Assembly: GCA_002280475.1 (NCBI GenBank)
Contig: NCEB01000010.1
Location: forward strand, 23,682-87,681
Direction of reading: 5' to 3'
Source of the DNA: Brevundimonas subvibrioides
GTDB lineage: Bacteria; Pseudomonadota; Alphaproteobacteria; Caulobacterales; Caulobacteraceae
DNA length: 64,000 nucleotides
Every line of letters starts with the position of its first letter. The stretch's first letter is position 1. Shown here in pieces: positions 30,129 to 39,881 of this stretch. The notes under the pieces were generated by a model, which ran no database searches, was not told the DNA's origin, and saw nothing but the letters and a program-made list of their open reading frames with translations. The translations under genes and the position numbers were made by a program.

Positions 30129-31541
30129 GTGGGGAGGCCAGAGAAAGCAAGGGACCGCGACCCGGTCGCGTTCCCCGAACGCGCCGCGCGACTGAGCCTG
30201 ACCGCGGGTCAACTAGGTCTGGGGCTGCTGATCGTGTTCGGCCTCGCAGCGGCCTGGTGGGCGGATGCGGACCTGACGCTGGTCCTGATCATTTTCGCGA
30301 TCCAGATCGGGTTCCTGCTGTCGGCGGGCTGGCGCGCCATGCTGCTGGCCGCCAGTCTTCCCGGGATCGACCGCCCTCTGCCGAGCTCCGACCTGCCCCG
30401 CTACACGGTTCTGGTCGCCCTGTTCGACGAGGCGGAGGTCCTGCCCCAGCTCGTCGAGCGCCTGTCGCAGATCGATTATCCCGAGGATCGGCTGGAGGGG
30501 TTCCTGATCCTGGAAGTCGATGACCACGAGACCCTGTCGGCGGCCCATGACCTTTGTTTCCCGCCCTGGCTGAGCGTCCTGGTGGCTCCGGCCGGCCAGC
30601 CCCGGACGAAGCCCCGCGCCCTGAATGTCGGCCTCGCGCAGGCCCGGGGCGAGCTGTTGACTGTCTATGACGCCGAGGACGATCCGGATCCTCTGCAACT
30701 GCGCGAGGCAGCCGCCAGGTTCGCGAATGACCAGGAGGGGGACCTGTGGGCCCTTCAGGCTCCGCTACGGATCCGCACCCCTCTGCGTAGCGACAGCCCC
30801 TTCCTCGATCGCCAGTTCGCCATCGAGTACGCCTCCCTGTTTGAAGTGACCCTGCCCGGGCTCGCACGGCTGGGCCTGCCCTTCCCGATGGGGGGAACCA
30901 GCAACCATTTCCGCGTCGACGCCCTGCGCGCCGTCGGCGGGTGGGACGCTCACAATGTCACCGAAGACGCCGATCTCGGCTTCCGGCTCTGGCGCGCGGG
31001 AGGGCGGCTGGGCGTCATGAGCCGTCCGACCTACGAGCCGCCACCCGGGGGGCTGGAGCACTGGCTTCCTCAGCGGACCCGATGGCTGAAGGGCTTCATG
31101 CAGACCTGGGGCGTACACACCCGGGACGTTCGCGGGCTGGGCTGGAGAGGCGGCCTTTCCCTGACCATGACGCTGGGTGCCGCCATCGCCGCGGCGGCGG
31201 TCCATGCCCTGTCGCTGGCCTGGTTGATCGCGACGCTCGCCATCGCCCTGGCGGCCGGCCTGGTACCGGAGACCCCGCTCTTCGCCATGACCGTGCTGGC
31301 GACGGGCGCCATCGCCGCCTCGGTGAACGCCGCGATCGGCTGTCGTCGGGCCAGCCTGCCTTACACGCTCGGCGACCTGCTGTCGGCCCCGGCCTACTGG
31401 TCCCTGCTGACCCTGGCCTTTCTGCACGCGGTCTGGCGGTTGGTGCGCGAGCCCTTCGCCTGGGACAAGACGGTCCATTTCGCCGATCCGACCGCCGAGG
31501 TCGCGGCCGCCTCCGCCCCCGCTGGACGCGAGGCCGCCTGA
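30129..31541 (+). CDS. Family 2 membrane glycosyltransferase
   Basis: A 470-residue inner-membrane glycosyltransferase. Two N-terminal helices (residues ~22-65) precede the GT2 domain: YTVLVALFDEAEVLPQLVERL, ILEVDDHET, the metal-binding VYDAEDDPDP, the acceptor EDADLGFRLW and the processive-type LPQRTRWLKGF (QxxRW). Three to four C-terminal helices follow. This arrangement resembles beta-glycan or polysaccharide synthases. GTG 30,129 is the first start after an in-frame stop. The RNA methyltransferase gene follows after 6 nt. Confidence 0.88.
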   Translation: MGRPEKARDRDPVAFPERAARLSLTAGQLGLGLLIVFGLAAAWWADADLTLVLIIFAIQIGFLLSAGWRAMLLAASLPGIDRPLPSSDLPRYTVLVALFDEAEVLPQLVERLSQIDYPEDRLEGFLILEVDDHETLSAAHDLCFPPWLSVLVAPAGQPRTKPRALNVGLAQARGELLTVYDAEDDPDPLQLREAAARFANDQEGDLWALQAPLRIRTPLRSDSPFLDRQFAIEYASLFEVTLPGLARLGLPFPMGGTSNHFRVDALRAVGGWDAHNVTEDADLGFRLWRAGGRLGVMSRPTYEPPPGGLEHWLPQRTRWLKGFMQTWGVHTRDVRGLGWRGGLSLTMTLGAAIAAAAVHALSLAWLIATLAIALAAGLVPETPLFAMTVLATGAIAASVNAAIGCRRASLPYTLGDLLSAPAYWSLLTLAFLHAVWRLVREPFAWDKTVHFADPTAEVAAASAPAGREAA

Positions 31542-31547
31542 CAGCCT

Positions 31548-32450
31548 ATGGCCTCGTCGATGCCGCCCGTCCTGTCGCCAGCCCCCGAAACCCTGGTCAC
31601 CCGCGCCTGGCCCGATTACGCCCTGCTGGACAGTGGGGCGGGGCGCAAACTCGAACGCTATGGTCTCCACACCGTGGTCCGACCCGAGCCCCAATGCTGG
31701 TGGAGCCCGCGCGATCCGCAGGCCTTCGATCAGGCGGACGCCACCTTCGACCCTGACGACGAGGACGAGGCCGGGCGCTGGCGTTTCAGAGGCAAGCCGG
31801 TCGAGACCTTTCCGCTGGCCTGGCGCGACGTCCGCTTCACCGGCCGCTTCACCCCGTTCCGGCACCTGGCCTTCTTTCCCGAGCAGGCGGCCAACTGGGA
31901 CTGGCTAAACGGTCGGATCCGCCGACTGGAACGGCCGCGTATCCTGAACCTGTTCGGCTACACGGGCGTGGCCAGCCTTGCCTGCGCGGCGGCGGGCGCC
32001 GAAGTCACCCACGTCGATGCGTCCAAGAAGTCGGTCGCCTGGGCCCGCGAGAACGCCGAGCTTTCGGGCCTGTCGAACCGTCCGATCCGCTGGATCGTGG
32101 AGGACGCGCGCAAATACGTCGCCCGCGAGGTTCGCCGGGGATCGAAGTATCACGGCATCATCCTGGACCCGCCGAAATACGGGCGCGGACCGACCGGCGA
32201 GGTATGGCGGCTGTTCGAGGATATGCCGGTCCTGCTCAAGGACTGCGCGGCCCTGCTGGCCGAGGACGCCGACTTCCTGCTGCTGAACGCCTATGCGGCG
32301 CGCATTTCGGGGCTGTCTCTGGCCCACCTGATGAAGGAGGCCACGGCGACACGCGGCGGACACATCGACTGGGGCGAACTGGCCTTGTCCGAAGACGGCC
32401 CGGACGCCCGCGCCATCGGCCTCAGCTTCTTCGCGCGGTGGTCGGCATGA
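31548..32450 (+). CDS. Class I SAM-dependent RNA methyltransferase (RlmI/RlmK-like)
   Basis: A 300-residue Rossmann-fold methyltransferase resembling the catalytic part of the 23S rRNA m5C/m7G family. Motif I is LNLFGYTGVASLACAAAGA, followed by VTHVDASKKSVAWARENAELSGL, the catalytic-loop IILDPPKYGRGPTGEVW (DPPK in the NPPY/DPPxF position) and DFLLLNAYAARIS. The PUA domain of RlmI is absent. It overlaps the next methyltransferase gene by ATGA, so an RNA modification pair is likely. Confidence 0.85.
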   Translation: MASSMPPVLSPAPETLVTRAWPDYALLDSGAGRKLERYGLHTVVRPEPQCWWSPRDPQAFDQADATFDPDDEDEAGRWRFRGKPVETFPLAWRDVRFTGRFTPFRHLAFFPEQAANWDWLNGRIRRLERPRILNLFGYTGVASLACAAAGAEVTHVDASKKSVAWARENAELSGLSNRPIRWIVEDARKYVAREVRRGSKYHGIILDPPKYGRGPTGEVWRLFEDMPVLLKDCAALLAEDADFLLLNAYAARISGLSLAHLMKEATATRGGHIDWGELALSEDGPDARAIGLSFFARWSA

Positions 32451-33253
32451 CCGATGGCCGCCTGATCACCTCCCTGACGAACGAGACGGTCAAGGCCGTC
32501 CGCGCCCTGCACATGCGCAAGGAGCGCGAGGCCACAGGCCTGTTCCTGGCCGAAGGGCTGAAGTTCATCGGCGAGGCCCTGGATCAGGGTCGGACGCCCA
32601 AGACACTGCTGGTCGGCATGGAGGCGCGGCCCCACCCGCTGCTGGACCGCGCGAAGGCGGAGACCTGGCAGGCCGGCGGCGAGGTGGTGACCGTGACCCA
32701 CCCGATCCTCGAAAAGATCAGCCGCCGCGAGAATCCGCAGACGGTGCTGGGCGTGTTCGAGCAGGCCTTTACACCCCTGGCGGGCATCCGGCCGGAAGCC
32801 GCCCCTTGCTGGATCGCGCTGGAACAGGTGCGCGACCCCGGGAACCTGGGCACCATCATTCGCACGGTAGACAGCGCCGGGTGCGGCGGCGTGATCCTGA
32901 TCGGCGACTGTGTCGATCCCTTCTCGGTCGAGGCTGTCAGGGCGACCATGGGCTCGGTCTTCGCCGTCGCGATCGCGCGCGCCACGACTGCCGACTTCCT
33001 GGCCTGGCGCGAGACATGGCCCGGGTCCGTGGTTGGCACCCGCCTGGACGCCACGAGCGGCTATCGCGAGGCGGCCTACGCTCCGCCGACGCTGATCCTG
33101 ATGGGCAATGAGCAGGCCGGGCTGACCGACGCCCTGGCGGCAGCGTGCGACGTCAATGTGAAGATCCCCATGCGCGGACGCGCCGACAGCCTCAATCTGG
33201 CGGTGGCGACGGGCGTCATGGCCTATGCCGTGACAGACGCCCTCGCGAGGTGA
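32447..33253 (+). CDS. SpoU/TrmH-family RNA 2'-O-methyltransferase
   Basis: A 268-residue SPOUT-class enzyme. An N-terminal substrate-binding domain (TSLTNETVKAVRALHMRKEREATGLFLAEGLKFI) precedes the knotted SpoU domain with ALEQVRDPGNLGTIIRTVDSAG, SVEAVRATMGSVFAV, LILMGNEQAGL and VKIPMRGRADSLNLAVATG, the three SpoU motifs. Likely target is rRNA. Translation is coupled to the upstream methyltransferase. Confidence 0.93.
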   Translation: MTDGRLITSLTNETVKAVRALHMRKEREATGLFLAEGLKFIGEALDQGRTPKTLLVGMEARPHPLLDRAKAETWQAGGEVVTVTHPILEKISRRENPQTVLGVFEQAFTPLAGIRPEAAPCWIALEQVRDPGNLGTIIRTVDSAGCGGVILIGDCVDPFSVEAVRATMGSVFAVAIARATTADFLAWRETWPGSVVGTRLDATSGYREAAYAPPTLILMGNEQAGLTDALAAACDVNVKIPMRGRADSLNLAVATGVMAYAVTDALAR

Positions 33254-33312
33254 CGGCAACCGCCACCGGCCGGGTTCGTTAGGTCTGCTCCCCTAACGAT
33301 CGGAGAGACCAG

Positions 33313-33711
33313 ATGAAACTTCCCAAAGGCACGCTCGTGGCTGTGGTCGATGGCGAGAAGCTGGCGCTGTTCGAGAACATCGGCCAGCAGGAAGTCACGC
33401 TTAGCGCCAGACCCGCCCCCGCCATCGAGGATCGCGCGTCAGGAGCCGCCGGCCGGATTTCCAGCGAGGCCAACCCCGACAACGACACCCAAGCCGAAGA
33501 CGGCTTCGCCATGGGCGTGGCGGATGTGCTGAACAAATGGGTTCTGACCAACAAGATGGACAATCTGCTGGTCATCGCGGCCCCCAAGACCCTGGGGCAA
33601 CTGCGCAAGGGCTGGCACAAGGAGACCGAGGGCAAGCTGGTCGGAGAGATCGCCAAGGACCTGACCGGCCACTCCACCGACGCCATCGCCGCCGCGATCG
33701 AAAAGGCCTGA
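33313..33711 (+). CDS. Host-attachment (baeRF-like) family protein
   Basis: A 132-residue protein of the family annotated as required for attachment to host cells, related to bacterial archaeo-eukaryotic release factor-like domains. Visible features are the N-terminal strand TLVAVVDGEKLALFEN, a disordered acidic middle (SSEANPDNDTQAEDG) and LVIAAPKTLGQLRKGWHKET with EIAKDLTGHSTDAIAAAI. Its cellular role is not settled. Spacing to hrpB is 3 bp, tail to tail. Confidence 0.75.
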   Translation: MKLPKGTLVAVVDGEKLALFENIGQQEVTLSARPAPAIEDRASGAAGRISSEANPDNDTQAEDGFAMGVADVLNKWVLTNKMDNLLVIAAPKTLGQLRKGWHKETEGKLVGEIAKDLTGHSTDAIAAAIEKA

Positions 33712-33714
33712 GCC

Positions 33715-36144
33715 TCAGGTCCCGCGTGGCTTCGCCCGGGTGGTCGCCTCGGCCTCGGCCGGGTTCTCGGGCCAGGGATGGCGGGGGTAGCGCCCTCGCA
33801 TCTCGGCCCGGACCGCTGCCCAGGACCCCTTCCAGAAACCGGGAAGGTCAGCGGTCACCTGTATGGGCCGACGCGCGGGAGACAGAAGGGCCAGGGTCAG
33901 TGGAACGCGCCCCCCCGCGATCATCGGATGGGTCGTGACGCCGAACAGCTCCTGCACCCTGATCTCCACCCGCGGGCCGCCCTCGGCCGTGTAGTCGATC
34001 GCAGCCGACCCCAGCGGGGTAATGAGCCTGGCCGGGGCCAGGTCCTCTAGCAGTCTTTGGCGATCCCACGGGATCAGACAGCGGAGCGCCTGTTCGAGCG
34101 CATGGTCGTCGATCCGGTCCAGCGACTGGACCCCGTCGAGCAAAGGCCACAACCAGCGCTCGGCCTGGGCGATCAGGGCCGGATCGGAGACGTCTGGCCA
34201 ACTCGGGTCGATCGCATGAAGGAAGGCCAGGCGCGCGCGCAGGCCTGCCGCCCTCTCGCCCCAGCGCAGCCCGTCCAGCCCGATTTCGACGACCTCGGCT
34301 CTCAGCAGGGCGACAAGCTCGCCTCGATCGGGCGTGCCCACCACCCGGTCCTCGACGACGATCGCGCCCAGCCGGCGTGCCTCGCGCATCACCCTCCTGC
34401 CCGAAGGCTCGCGGCTCAGGCGGCGCTCCGTCGTCATCATCGGTTCCAGCGTCGCGGGGTCCAGAGTGGCCGCAAGCCGGATGCTATCCCTCGCCTCCCC
34501 TCCGCCCAGGTCGGCGACGGCCAGCCAGGGCTCGGCTGCCAGAGGGTCGGTCGGATCGAGGAACGCGCCGCGCCCGGAGGCCAGAAGATACTCCCCGGGC
34601 TTGCCCCGAGCCTTGGCGACTCGTTCAGGAAAGGCGGCCGCGATCAGGGTCCCCGGCGTGATCTCGTCCGACGCTTTCGCCGACCGTCCACCCGCCCTCG
34701 CCCACCGCTCGACAAGCTTGCGTGCGTCGGCGGCGCGGGATGAGCGGTCGCGGTCAAGGCCACGCAGTCGTTCGCCCAGATCGACGTCGCGGCCGCCGAG
34801 GCCCGGTTCGCTCAGGATCGCGGCAATCTTCGCGCCCAGCATCCCGTCGCCGCCATGCGCCGCCCGGGCCACCAGATGCGCCAGCCGAGGTGCCAACGGC
34901 AGACCAGCGAGGTGGCGGCCGTGGGCGGTCAGGCCACCGGCGTCATCCAGAGCGCCGAGCCGGGTCAGCACGCCCCTCGCCTCCACGAACGCTCCCGCCG
35001 GCGGCGGATCGAGCAGTGCGAGTCCGTCGGCAGAACGCGCGCCCCATCGCGCCAGATCGAGGGCCAGGCCCGTCAGGTCGGCCTCCAGGATCTCCGGTCG
35101 CTGATGAGCAACCAGACCCCGTGTCGCCTCCTCGTCCCATAGGCGGTAGCAAACGCCCGGCTCGGTTCGCCCCGCCCGGCCCCGGCGCTGTTCCGCCGAA
35201 GACCGGCTGACGCGAACGGTGACCAGCCGCGTCAGCCCGCTGGACGGTTCGAATCGCGGCACTCTGGACAGGCCTGCGTCGATCACCACGCGCACACCCT
35301 CGATCGTCAGACTGGTCTCGGCGACCGAGGTGGCCAGAACCAGTTTTCGCCTCCCTGCCGGAGAACGCTCGATCGCGCGGTCCTGCTCGGCCTTGTCGAG
35401 CGCACCGTACAGCGGGACCACATCGACGTTGGCATCCCTCAGGCGGTCCCGGACCAGCCCGGCGACCCGGTGAATCTCCCCCTGACCGGGCAGGAAGCCG
35501 AGGATCGAACCGGTCTCGTCTCTCAGCGCGGCCAGGCAGGCTCTGGCCATCGCCTCCTCCAGCCGCTCCACCGGATTCCGCCCGACGTAGATTGTCTCGA
35601 CCGGATAGGCTCGCCCCTCTGCCTGGACGACAGGCGCGCCGCCCAGCAGCCGCGACACGCCCTCCATGTCCAGGGTTGCCGACATCACGATCAGCTTCAG
35701 GTCCTCTCGCAGCAGTGCTTGGCTGTCGCGCGCAAGGGCCAGACCGAGGTCAGCGTCCAGACTGCGTTCGTGGAACTCGTCGAACAGGACCGCGCTGACC
35801 CCTTCGAGCGCCGGATCGTCGAGGATCAGGCGGGTGAAGACACCTTCCGTGATGACCTCGATCCGCGTGCCGGGACCGATCCTGCTGGCCAGACGAGTTC
35901 GGTAGCCGACGGTCTGGCCGGGGGTCTCCCCCAGCATGGCCGCCATCCGCTCGGCCGCCGCGCGCGCCGCCAGCCGCCTTGGTTCCAGCACCAGGATGCG
36001 CCCCTGGATCAGCCCATCGGCCTGCAGCAGGGCCAGCGGCACGACCGTGGTCTTGCCGGCTCCGGGGGGTGCCGCGAGCACCACCGCAGGGTTCTGGCGC
36101 ACAGCGGCAATCAGATCGTCCAGGACGGCGTGAATGGGCAACAT
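33715..36144 (-). CDS. hrpB: ATP-dependent RNA helicase HrpB
   Basis: An 809-residue DEAH/RHA helicase. Motifs: Walker A AAPPGAGKTTVVPLA near residue 35, DEAH-like VLFDEFHERSLDADLGL, SAT (VMSATLDMEG), ATSVAETSLTIEGVRVVIDAG and QRRGRAGRTEPGVCYRLW. The C-terminal region has the HrpB-specific domain ending in LALLSPARRPIQVTADLPGFWKGSWAAVRAEMRGRYPRHPWPE. The bacterial role is unclear; partners are not known. The ATG at 36,144 gives the typical short N-terminus. Confidence 0.95.
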   Translation of the reverse strand: MLPIHAVLDDLIAAVRQNPAVVLAAPPGAGKTTVVPLALLQADGLIQGRILVLEPRRLAARAAAERMAAMLGETPGQTVGYRTRLASRIGPGTRIEVITEGVFTRLILDDPALEGVSAVLFDEFHERSLDADLGLALARDSQALLREDLKLIVMSATLDMEGVSRLLGGAPVVQAEGRAYPVETIYVGRNPVERLEEAMARACLAALRDETGSILGFLPGQGEIHRVAGLVRDRLRDANVDVVPLYGALDKAEQDRAIERSPAGRRKLVLATSVAETSLTIEGVRVVIDAGLSRVPRFEPSSGLTRLVTVRVSRSSAEQRRGRAGRTEPGVCYRLWDEEATRGLVAHQRPEILEADLTGLALDLARWGARSADGLALLDPPPAGAFVEARGVLTRLGALDDAGGLTAHGRHLAGLPLAPRLAHLVARAAHGGDGMLGAKIAAILSEPGLGGRDVDLGERLRGLDRDRSSRAADARKLVERWARAGGRSAKASDEITPGTLIAAAFPERVAKARGKPGEYLLASGRGAFLDPTDPLAAEPWLAVADLGGGEARDSIRLAATLDPATLEPMMTTERRLSREPSGRRVMREARRLGAIVVEDRVVGTPDRGELVALLRAEVVEIGLDGLRWGERAAGLRARLAFLHAIDPSWPDVSDPALIAQAERWLWPLLDGVQSLDRIDDHALEQALRCLIPWDRQRLLEDLAPARLITPLGSAAIDYTAEGGPRVEIRVQELFGVTTHPMIAGGRVPLTLALLSPARRPIQVTADLPGFWKGSWAAVRAEMRGRYPRHPWPENPAEAEATTRAKPRGT

Positions 36145-36347
36145 GACTGCTTCCGTTAGCGTCCCGCTCGCTCCGGTCCAGCGATTCTGCGCCTGGAGAG
36201 CCACGATCCCGGTCACGAAAGCGTCTCCGGGCCTTCACGGATCGGAAACCGCGTTGCCAGTGGCGGCGCGTCTCGCTAGCGTCCGGCCCGGAAGGCGGCC
36301 CCGGGGAGGGATCGCCGTGTTTTGTTTGCATCGAGGGGGCGTGACGT

Positions 36348-38012
36348 ATGTCCGCAGATGGCCTTAGGCCCAAGGGGAACCGACTGTTCCTCAAGAAATC
36401 CGTGACCCAGATCCAGAAGGAAGCCGCCAAGAGCGAGCTGAAGCGGACCCTCGGGCCACTCAACCTCATGTCGCTGGGCATCGGCGCCATTATCGGCGCG
36501 GGCATCTTCGTCCTGACCGGACAGGTCGCCGCCGCCCACACGGGCCCGGCAATCATGCTGTCCTTCGTGGTCGCGGGCGTCGCCTGCGGCCTGGCGGGCC
36601 TGTGCTACGCCGAACTGGCCTCGACCATGCCGGTCTCCGGATCGGCCTACACCTACGCCTATGGCACTCTGGGCGAGGTGTTCGCCTGGATCATGGGCTG
36701 GCTGCTGGTGCTGGAATACGGCGTCGCGGCCTCGACCGTCGCGGTCGGCTGGTCCGGCTATGTGGTCTCGATTCTGACCGACTTCGGCATATCCGGAAGC
36801 CTGTTCCCGACCATAGCCTATCCCGGCGGAGAGGGCCCCCAGTGGGCCACGCCGCTGGTGCAGGCCGTGATCGGCGAGGGTGGCAGCTCCTTCCCGCTGA
36901 CGGGCACCTTCAACCTGGTGGCCGCCATCGGCATCGCCTCGGTCTGCGCCCTGCTGGTCCTGGGTGTGTCGGAATCGGCCAACATCAACAACGCCATCGT
37001 GGTTATCAAGATCATCGTTCTGCTGACCTTCATCGCGGTGGGCATCGGCTATGTGAACCCGGCCAACTGGGTGCCCTTCATCCCGCCGACCCCCGAGGGC
37101 GGCACCTGGGACCAGTTTGGCACCGGCGGCATCTTCCGCGGCGCGGCCATCATCTTCTTCGCCTACGTCGGCTTCGAAGCGGTTTCGACCGCCGCCGCTG
37201 AGGCCAAGAACCCGTCCAAGGACGTCCCCGTCGGCATCCTGGGTGCCCTGTTCGTCTGCACCCTGATCTACATGGCCGTCGCGGCCGTGATGACCGGCGT
37301 GGTGCCCTATCTGGAGCTGGCCAGCCCCGCGCCGGTCGCCGTTGCGATCGACCGCATGGGTCTGGAATGGGCAGATGTGCCGCTGGCGGCAGCGCCGGGC
37401 GGCCAGCTGAACCTGATCGCCTTCCTGATCAAGATCGGCGCCATCACCGGCTTGTCGTCCGTCATGCTGGTGCTCTGCTACGGTCAGACGCGCATCTTCT
37501 ACACCATGGCCCGCGATGGCCTGCTGCCCCGCGCCTTCTCCATCATCCACCCCAACTTCCGCACGCCCTGGATCGGTACGATCCTGCTCGGCATCATGAT
37601 CGCGGTGGCGGCTTCGTTCCTGCCCATCTCGATCCTCGGCGATCTCGTGTCGCTCGGCACGGCCACGGCCTTCTCGATCGTGTGCCTGTCGGTGATCATG
37701 CTGCGCATCAAGCACCCGGACATGCCGCGTCCGTTCCGGGTTCCGGGCGGCATCGCCACGGCGGTCGCGGGCATCATCGCCTGCCTGGCGCTCGCCGGCT
37801 TCAACTTCGCGCCGATGATCGCGAACTTCCAGAACGGCAACCCGCTGCCGCTGACCATCCTGGCCATCTACGCGGCGGTCGGCGCGGTCATCTACGCCAT
37901 CTACGGTTTCTGGAACTCCAAGCTGGCCAAGGGCATCGACATCACCGAGGAGACCACCATCTCCTCGCCGGCCGAAGCCATGGGCCGGGGCGTCGACAAC
38001 CAGAAGGACTGA
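36348..38012 (+). CDS. APC-superfamily cationic amino-acid-type permease
   Basis: A 554-residue inner-membrane transporter with about 12-14 helices. The start (SELKRTLGPLNLMSLGIGAIIGAGIFVLTG) shows the APC GxGIxGxGIF motif, and the body includes GFEAVSTAAAEAKNPSKDVPVGIL. The family (CAT/YhdG type) imports amino acids by proton coupling; the substrate is not identifiable. It is followed by a strong terminator at 38,037. Confidence 0.93.
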   Translation: MSADGLRPKGNRLFLKKSVTQIQKEAAKSELKRTLGPLNLMSLGIGAIIGAGIFVLTGQVAAAHTGPAIMLSFVVAGVACGLAGLCYAELASTMPVSGSAYTYAYGTLGEVFAWIMGWLLVLEYGVAASTVAVGWSGYVVSILTDFGISGSLFPTIAYPGGEGPQWATPLVQAVIGEGGSSFPLTGTFNLVAAIGIASVCALLVLGVSESANINNAIVVIKIIVLLTFIAVGIGYVNPANWVPFIPPTPEGGTWDQFGTGGIFRGAAIIFFAYVGFEAVSTAAAEAKNPSKDVPVGILGALFVCTLIYMAVAAVMTGVVPYLELASPAPVAVAIDRMGLEWADVPLAAAPGGQLNLIAFLIKIGAITGLSSVMLVLCYGQTRIFYTMARDGLLPRAFSIIHPNFRTPWIGTILLGIMIAVAASFLPISILGDLVSLGTATAFSIVCLSVIMLRIKHPDMPRPFRVPGGIATAVAGIIACLALAGFNFAPMIANFQNGNPLPLTILAIYAAVGAVIYAIYGFWNSKLAKGIDITEETTISSPAEAMGRGVDNQKD

Positions 38013-38036
38013 TCCGCGAAGGACGGTCCATTGATC

Positions 38037-38064
38037 GGGCCCGGGAGCGATCCCGGGCCCGTTT
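38037..38064 (+). terminator. Terminator after the APC permease gene
   Basis: A 10-bp perfect stem GGGCCCGGGA / TCCCGGGCCC with a GCGA loop is followed by GTTTC. It lies 24 bp after the permease stop and before the SRAP gene. Confidence 0.7.
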
Positions 38065-38090
38065 CAATTCTCCCCGGCATGGAACGGCCT

Positions 38091-38660
38091 ATGTGCAACG
38101 CCTATGCGATGAAGATCCCGCCCTCGGCCCTGGTGCAGGCCTTTCACCAGTTCCGCATTTCGCTGGTGTTTCCCGAAGGCACGCCGAACGCGGAACCCAC
38201 GGACATGGTGCGCCCCACGGATCCGGCCCCGGTGATCCGGGCCGGCGCGGACGGTACCGCGACCCTGACCATGGCTCGATGGGGCCTGCCGCCGTCGGCC
38301 CCGAAGCGGCCGCTGCTGATCAACATGCGCACCGAGGGTCGCCGCTTCGACCAGGGACGCGCCCTGATCCCGGCCAGCTGGTTCCATGAGTATACGGGGA
38401 CCCGATACCCCAAGACGAAGTGGACGCTCCAACCGATCGATCAAGACTTCGTCCTGTTCGCCGGCCTGGTGCGCCCGACGCCCGTCGGTGAACGGTTCAC
38501 CCTGCTGACCGTGGACGCCGGATCGGACGTGCAGCCCATCCATGCCCGCCAGCCCGCGATCGTTTCGCCCACGGACTGGGGGGCGTGGCTGACCCAGGGC
38601 ATCAGGCTGGCGCCGTCGGCGGCCGGCACGCTCAAGGTCTTTCAGACACCGAGCTCCTAG
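38091..38660 (+). CDS. SRAP-family (YedK/HMCES) abasic-site DNA cross-linking protein
   Basis: SRAP proteins form a thiazolidine cross-link with abasic sites in single-stranded DNA through the N-terminal Cys. The 189-residue product starts MCNAYAMK, placing Cys2 correctly after Met removal. It has LPPSAPKRPLLINMRTEG (Asn), the LIPASWFHEY Glu motif and QPIHARQPAIV His. The N-terminus differs from the commoner MCGRY. The start at 38,091 is fixed by this chemistry; longer starts would bury the Cys. Confidence 0.9.
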   Translation: MCNAYAMKIPPSALVQAFHQFRISLVFPEGTPNAEPTDMVRPTDPAPVIRAGADGTATLTMARWGLPPSAPKRPLLINMRTEGRRFDQGRALIPASWFHEYTGTRYPKTKWTLQPIDQDFVLFAGLVRPTPVGERFTLLTVDAGSDVQPIHARQPAIVSPTDWGAWLTQGIRLAPSAAGTLKVFQTPSS

Positions 38661-38670
38661 GGCCCGGATT

Positions 38671-38755
38671 TGGTGCGGATGAGAGGACTCGAACCTCCAC
38701 ACCTTGCGATGCCAGAACCTAAATCTGGTGCGTCTACCAGTTCCGCCACATCCGC
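38671..38755 (-). tRNA. tRNA-Leu (anticodon TAG), CCA encoded
   Basis: The minus strand folds as a class II tRNA: acceptor GCGGATG / CATCCGC with discriminator A and encoded CCA, D-arm GGCGGAACTGGTAGAC, anticodon stem-loop CCAGA-TTTAGGT-TCTGG (anticodon TAG, reads CUA), a long variable arm and T-arm GAGGTTCGAGTCCTC. Length 85 with CCA. Confidence 0.95.
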
Positions 38756-38864
38756 GTGGCGGGCGGTTTAGGGGTTCCGCAGAGCGACGGCAACCGCCGT
38801 GCGAGAAAGGTCGCCTTAACCCTGATCGCGCCATGGTCCGGCATTCGTCGCCGGGGTTCAGTCC

Positions 38865-39770
38865 ATGTCGTCCATGAGCGATCGTCCGATCCTCATCAAG
38901 AAGGTCAAGAAGGTCTCCGGCGGCGGCCACCATGGTGGCGCGTGGAAGGTGGCCTATGCCGACTTCGTCACGGCGATGATGGCCTTCTTCCTGCTGATGT
39001 GGCTGATCAACACGACCGATCCGGAACAGAAGCGCGGCATCGCGGAATACTTCGCCCCCGCCAGCGTCAGCCAGACCACCTCGGGATCTGGCGGCATCCT
39101 GGGGGGCACCTCGCTCGGCGAGGACGGCGCCAAGAGCGCGGGATCGATGTCCGTCCTGGAACAGCAGGCTCCTGAAGCGCCCCAGGACGCGCCCGAGGAG
39201 GCAGGCCCCAGCGCCAATCTGGCGGCGGCGTCCGAGTCTGAACTGCGCGAGGAGATCGCCGCGCGCGAAGCCGCCGAGTTCGCCTCCGCCGCCGAATCGC
39301 TGCGCCAGGCCATGCAGCGCCTGCCCGAGCTGGCCGAACTGTCGAAGCAGCTGATCATCGACCAGACGCCCGAGGGCCTGCGCATCCAGCTGGTCGATCA
39401 GGAGGGCCGCTCGATGTTCGATCAGAACTCGGCGCGCCCCAACGCTCGCGCCCAGGTCCTGTTGCGAGCCATCTCCGGCGTCATCAACCGCCTGCCCAAC
39501 CGCATCGCCATTTCCGGCCATACGTCTGCGGTCGCAGGATCGGGCCGCGCCTCCAGTCCCGGCGACTGGCCTCTTTCGGCCCAGCGGGCCGATGCCTCAC
39601 GCCAGATTCTGCAAGGGGCCGGCATCGATCCCGATCGGGTCTATTCCGTCGCGGGCAAGGCGGGCTCTGATCCTCTTTACCCGGATGACCCGTCCCTGGC
39701 CGGCAACCGTCGGATCGCCATCGTGCTGTTGCGCGAGGCTCCGGTCCTGCCCACCGATACGAGCCTGTGA
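38865..39770 (+). CDS. motB: Flagellar stator protein MotB
   Basis: MotB anchors the stator to peptidoglycan and, with MotA, conducts protons. The 301-residue product has one N-terminal helix with the proton-binding Asp (AYADFVTAMMAFFLLMWLIN), an Ala/Glu-rich linker (residues ~75-150), and a C-terminal OmpA-like domain: LRIQLVDQEGRSMFDQNSA, IAISGHTSA, SAQRADASRQIL and NRRIAIVLL. motA is not adjacent. A TTAACC half-site 38,816 upstream resembles CtrA elements but is not sufficient for a call. Confidence 0.95.
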   Translation: MSSMSDRPILIKKVKKVSGGGHHGGAWKVAYADFVTAMMAFFLLMWLINTTDPEQKRGIAEYFAPASVSQTTSGSGGILGGTSLGEDGAKSAGSMSVLEQQAPEAPQDAPEEAGPSANLAAASESELREEIAAREAAEFASAAESLRQAMQRLPELAELSKQLIIDQTPEGLRIQLVDQEGRSMFDQNSARPNARAQVLLRAISGVINRLPNRIAISGHTSAVAGSGRASSPGDWPLSAQRADASRQILQGAGIDPDRVYSVAGKAGSDPLYPDDPSLAGNRRIAIVLLREAPVLPTDTSL

Positions 39771-39881
39771 GGTTCGGGTTCTGCGAGAACCGTCTTGCGG
39801 CACGGTCGCGAATGACGCCAAATCAAGTCATGGATCAGCGACGGCCCAACTGGCGATGTATTCGAATGCGGACGGTGTGAC

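Noticed and set aside
38810..38864. CtrA binding site before motB
   Set aside because: Only one TTAACC half-site is present; a second half at the right distance is missing.
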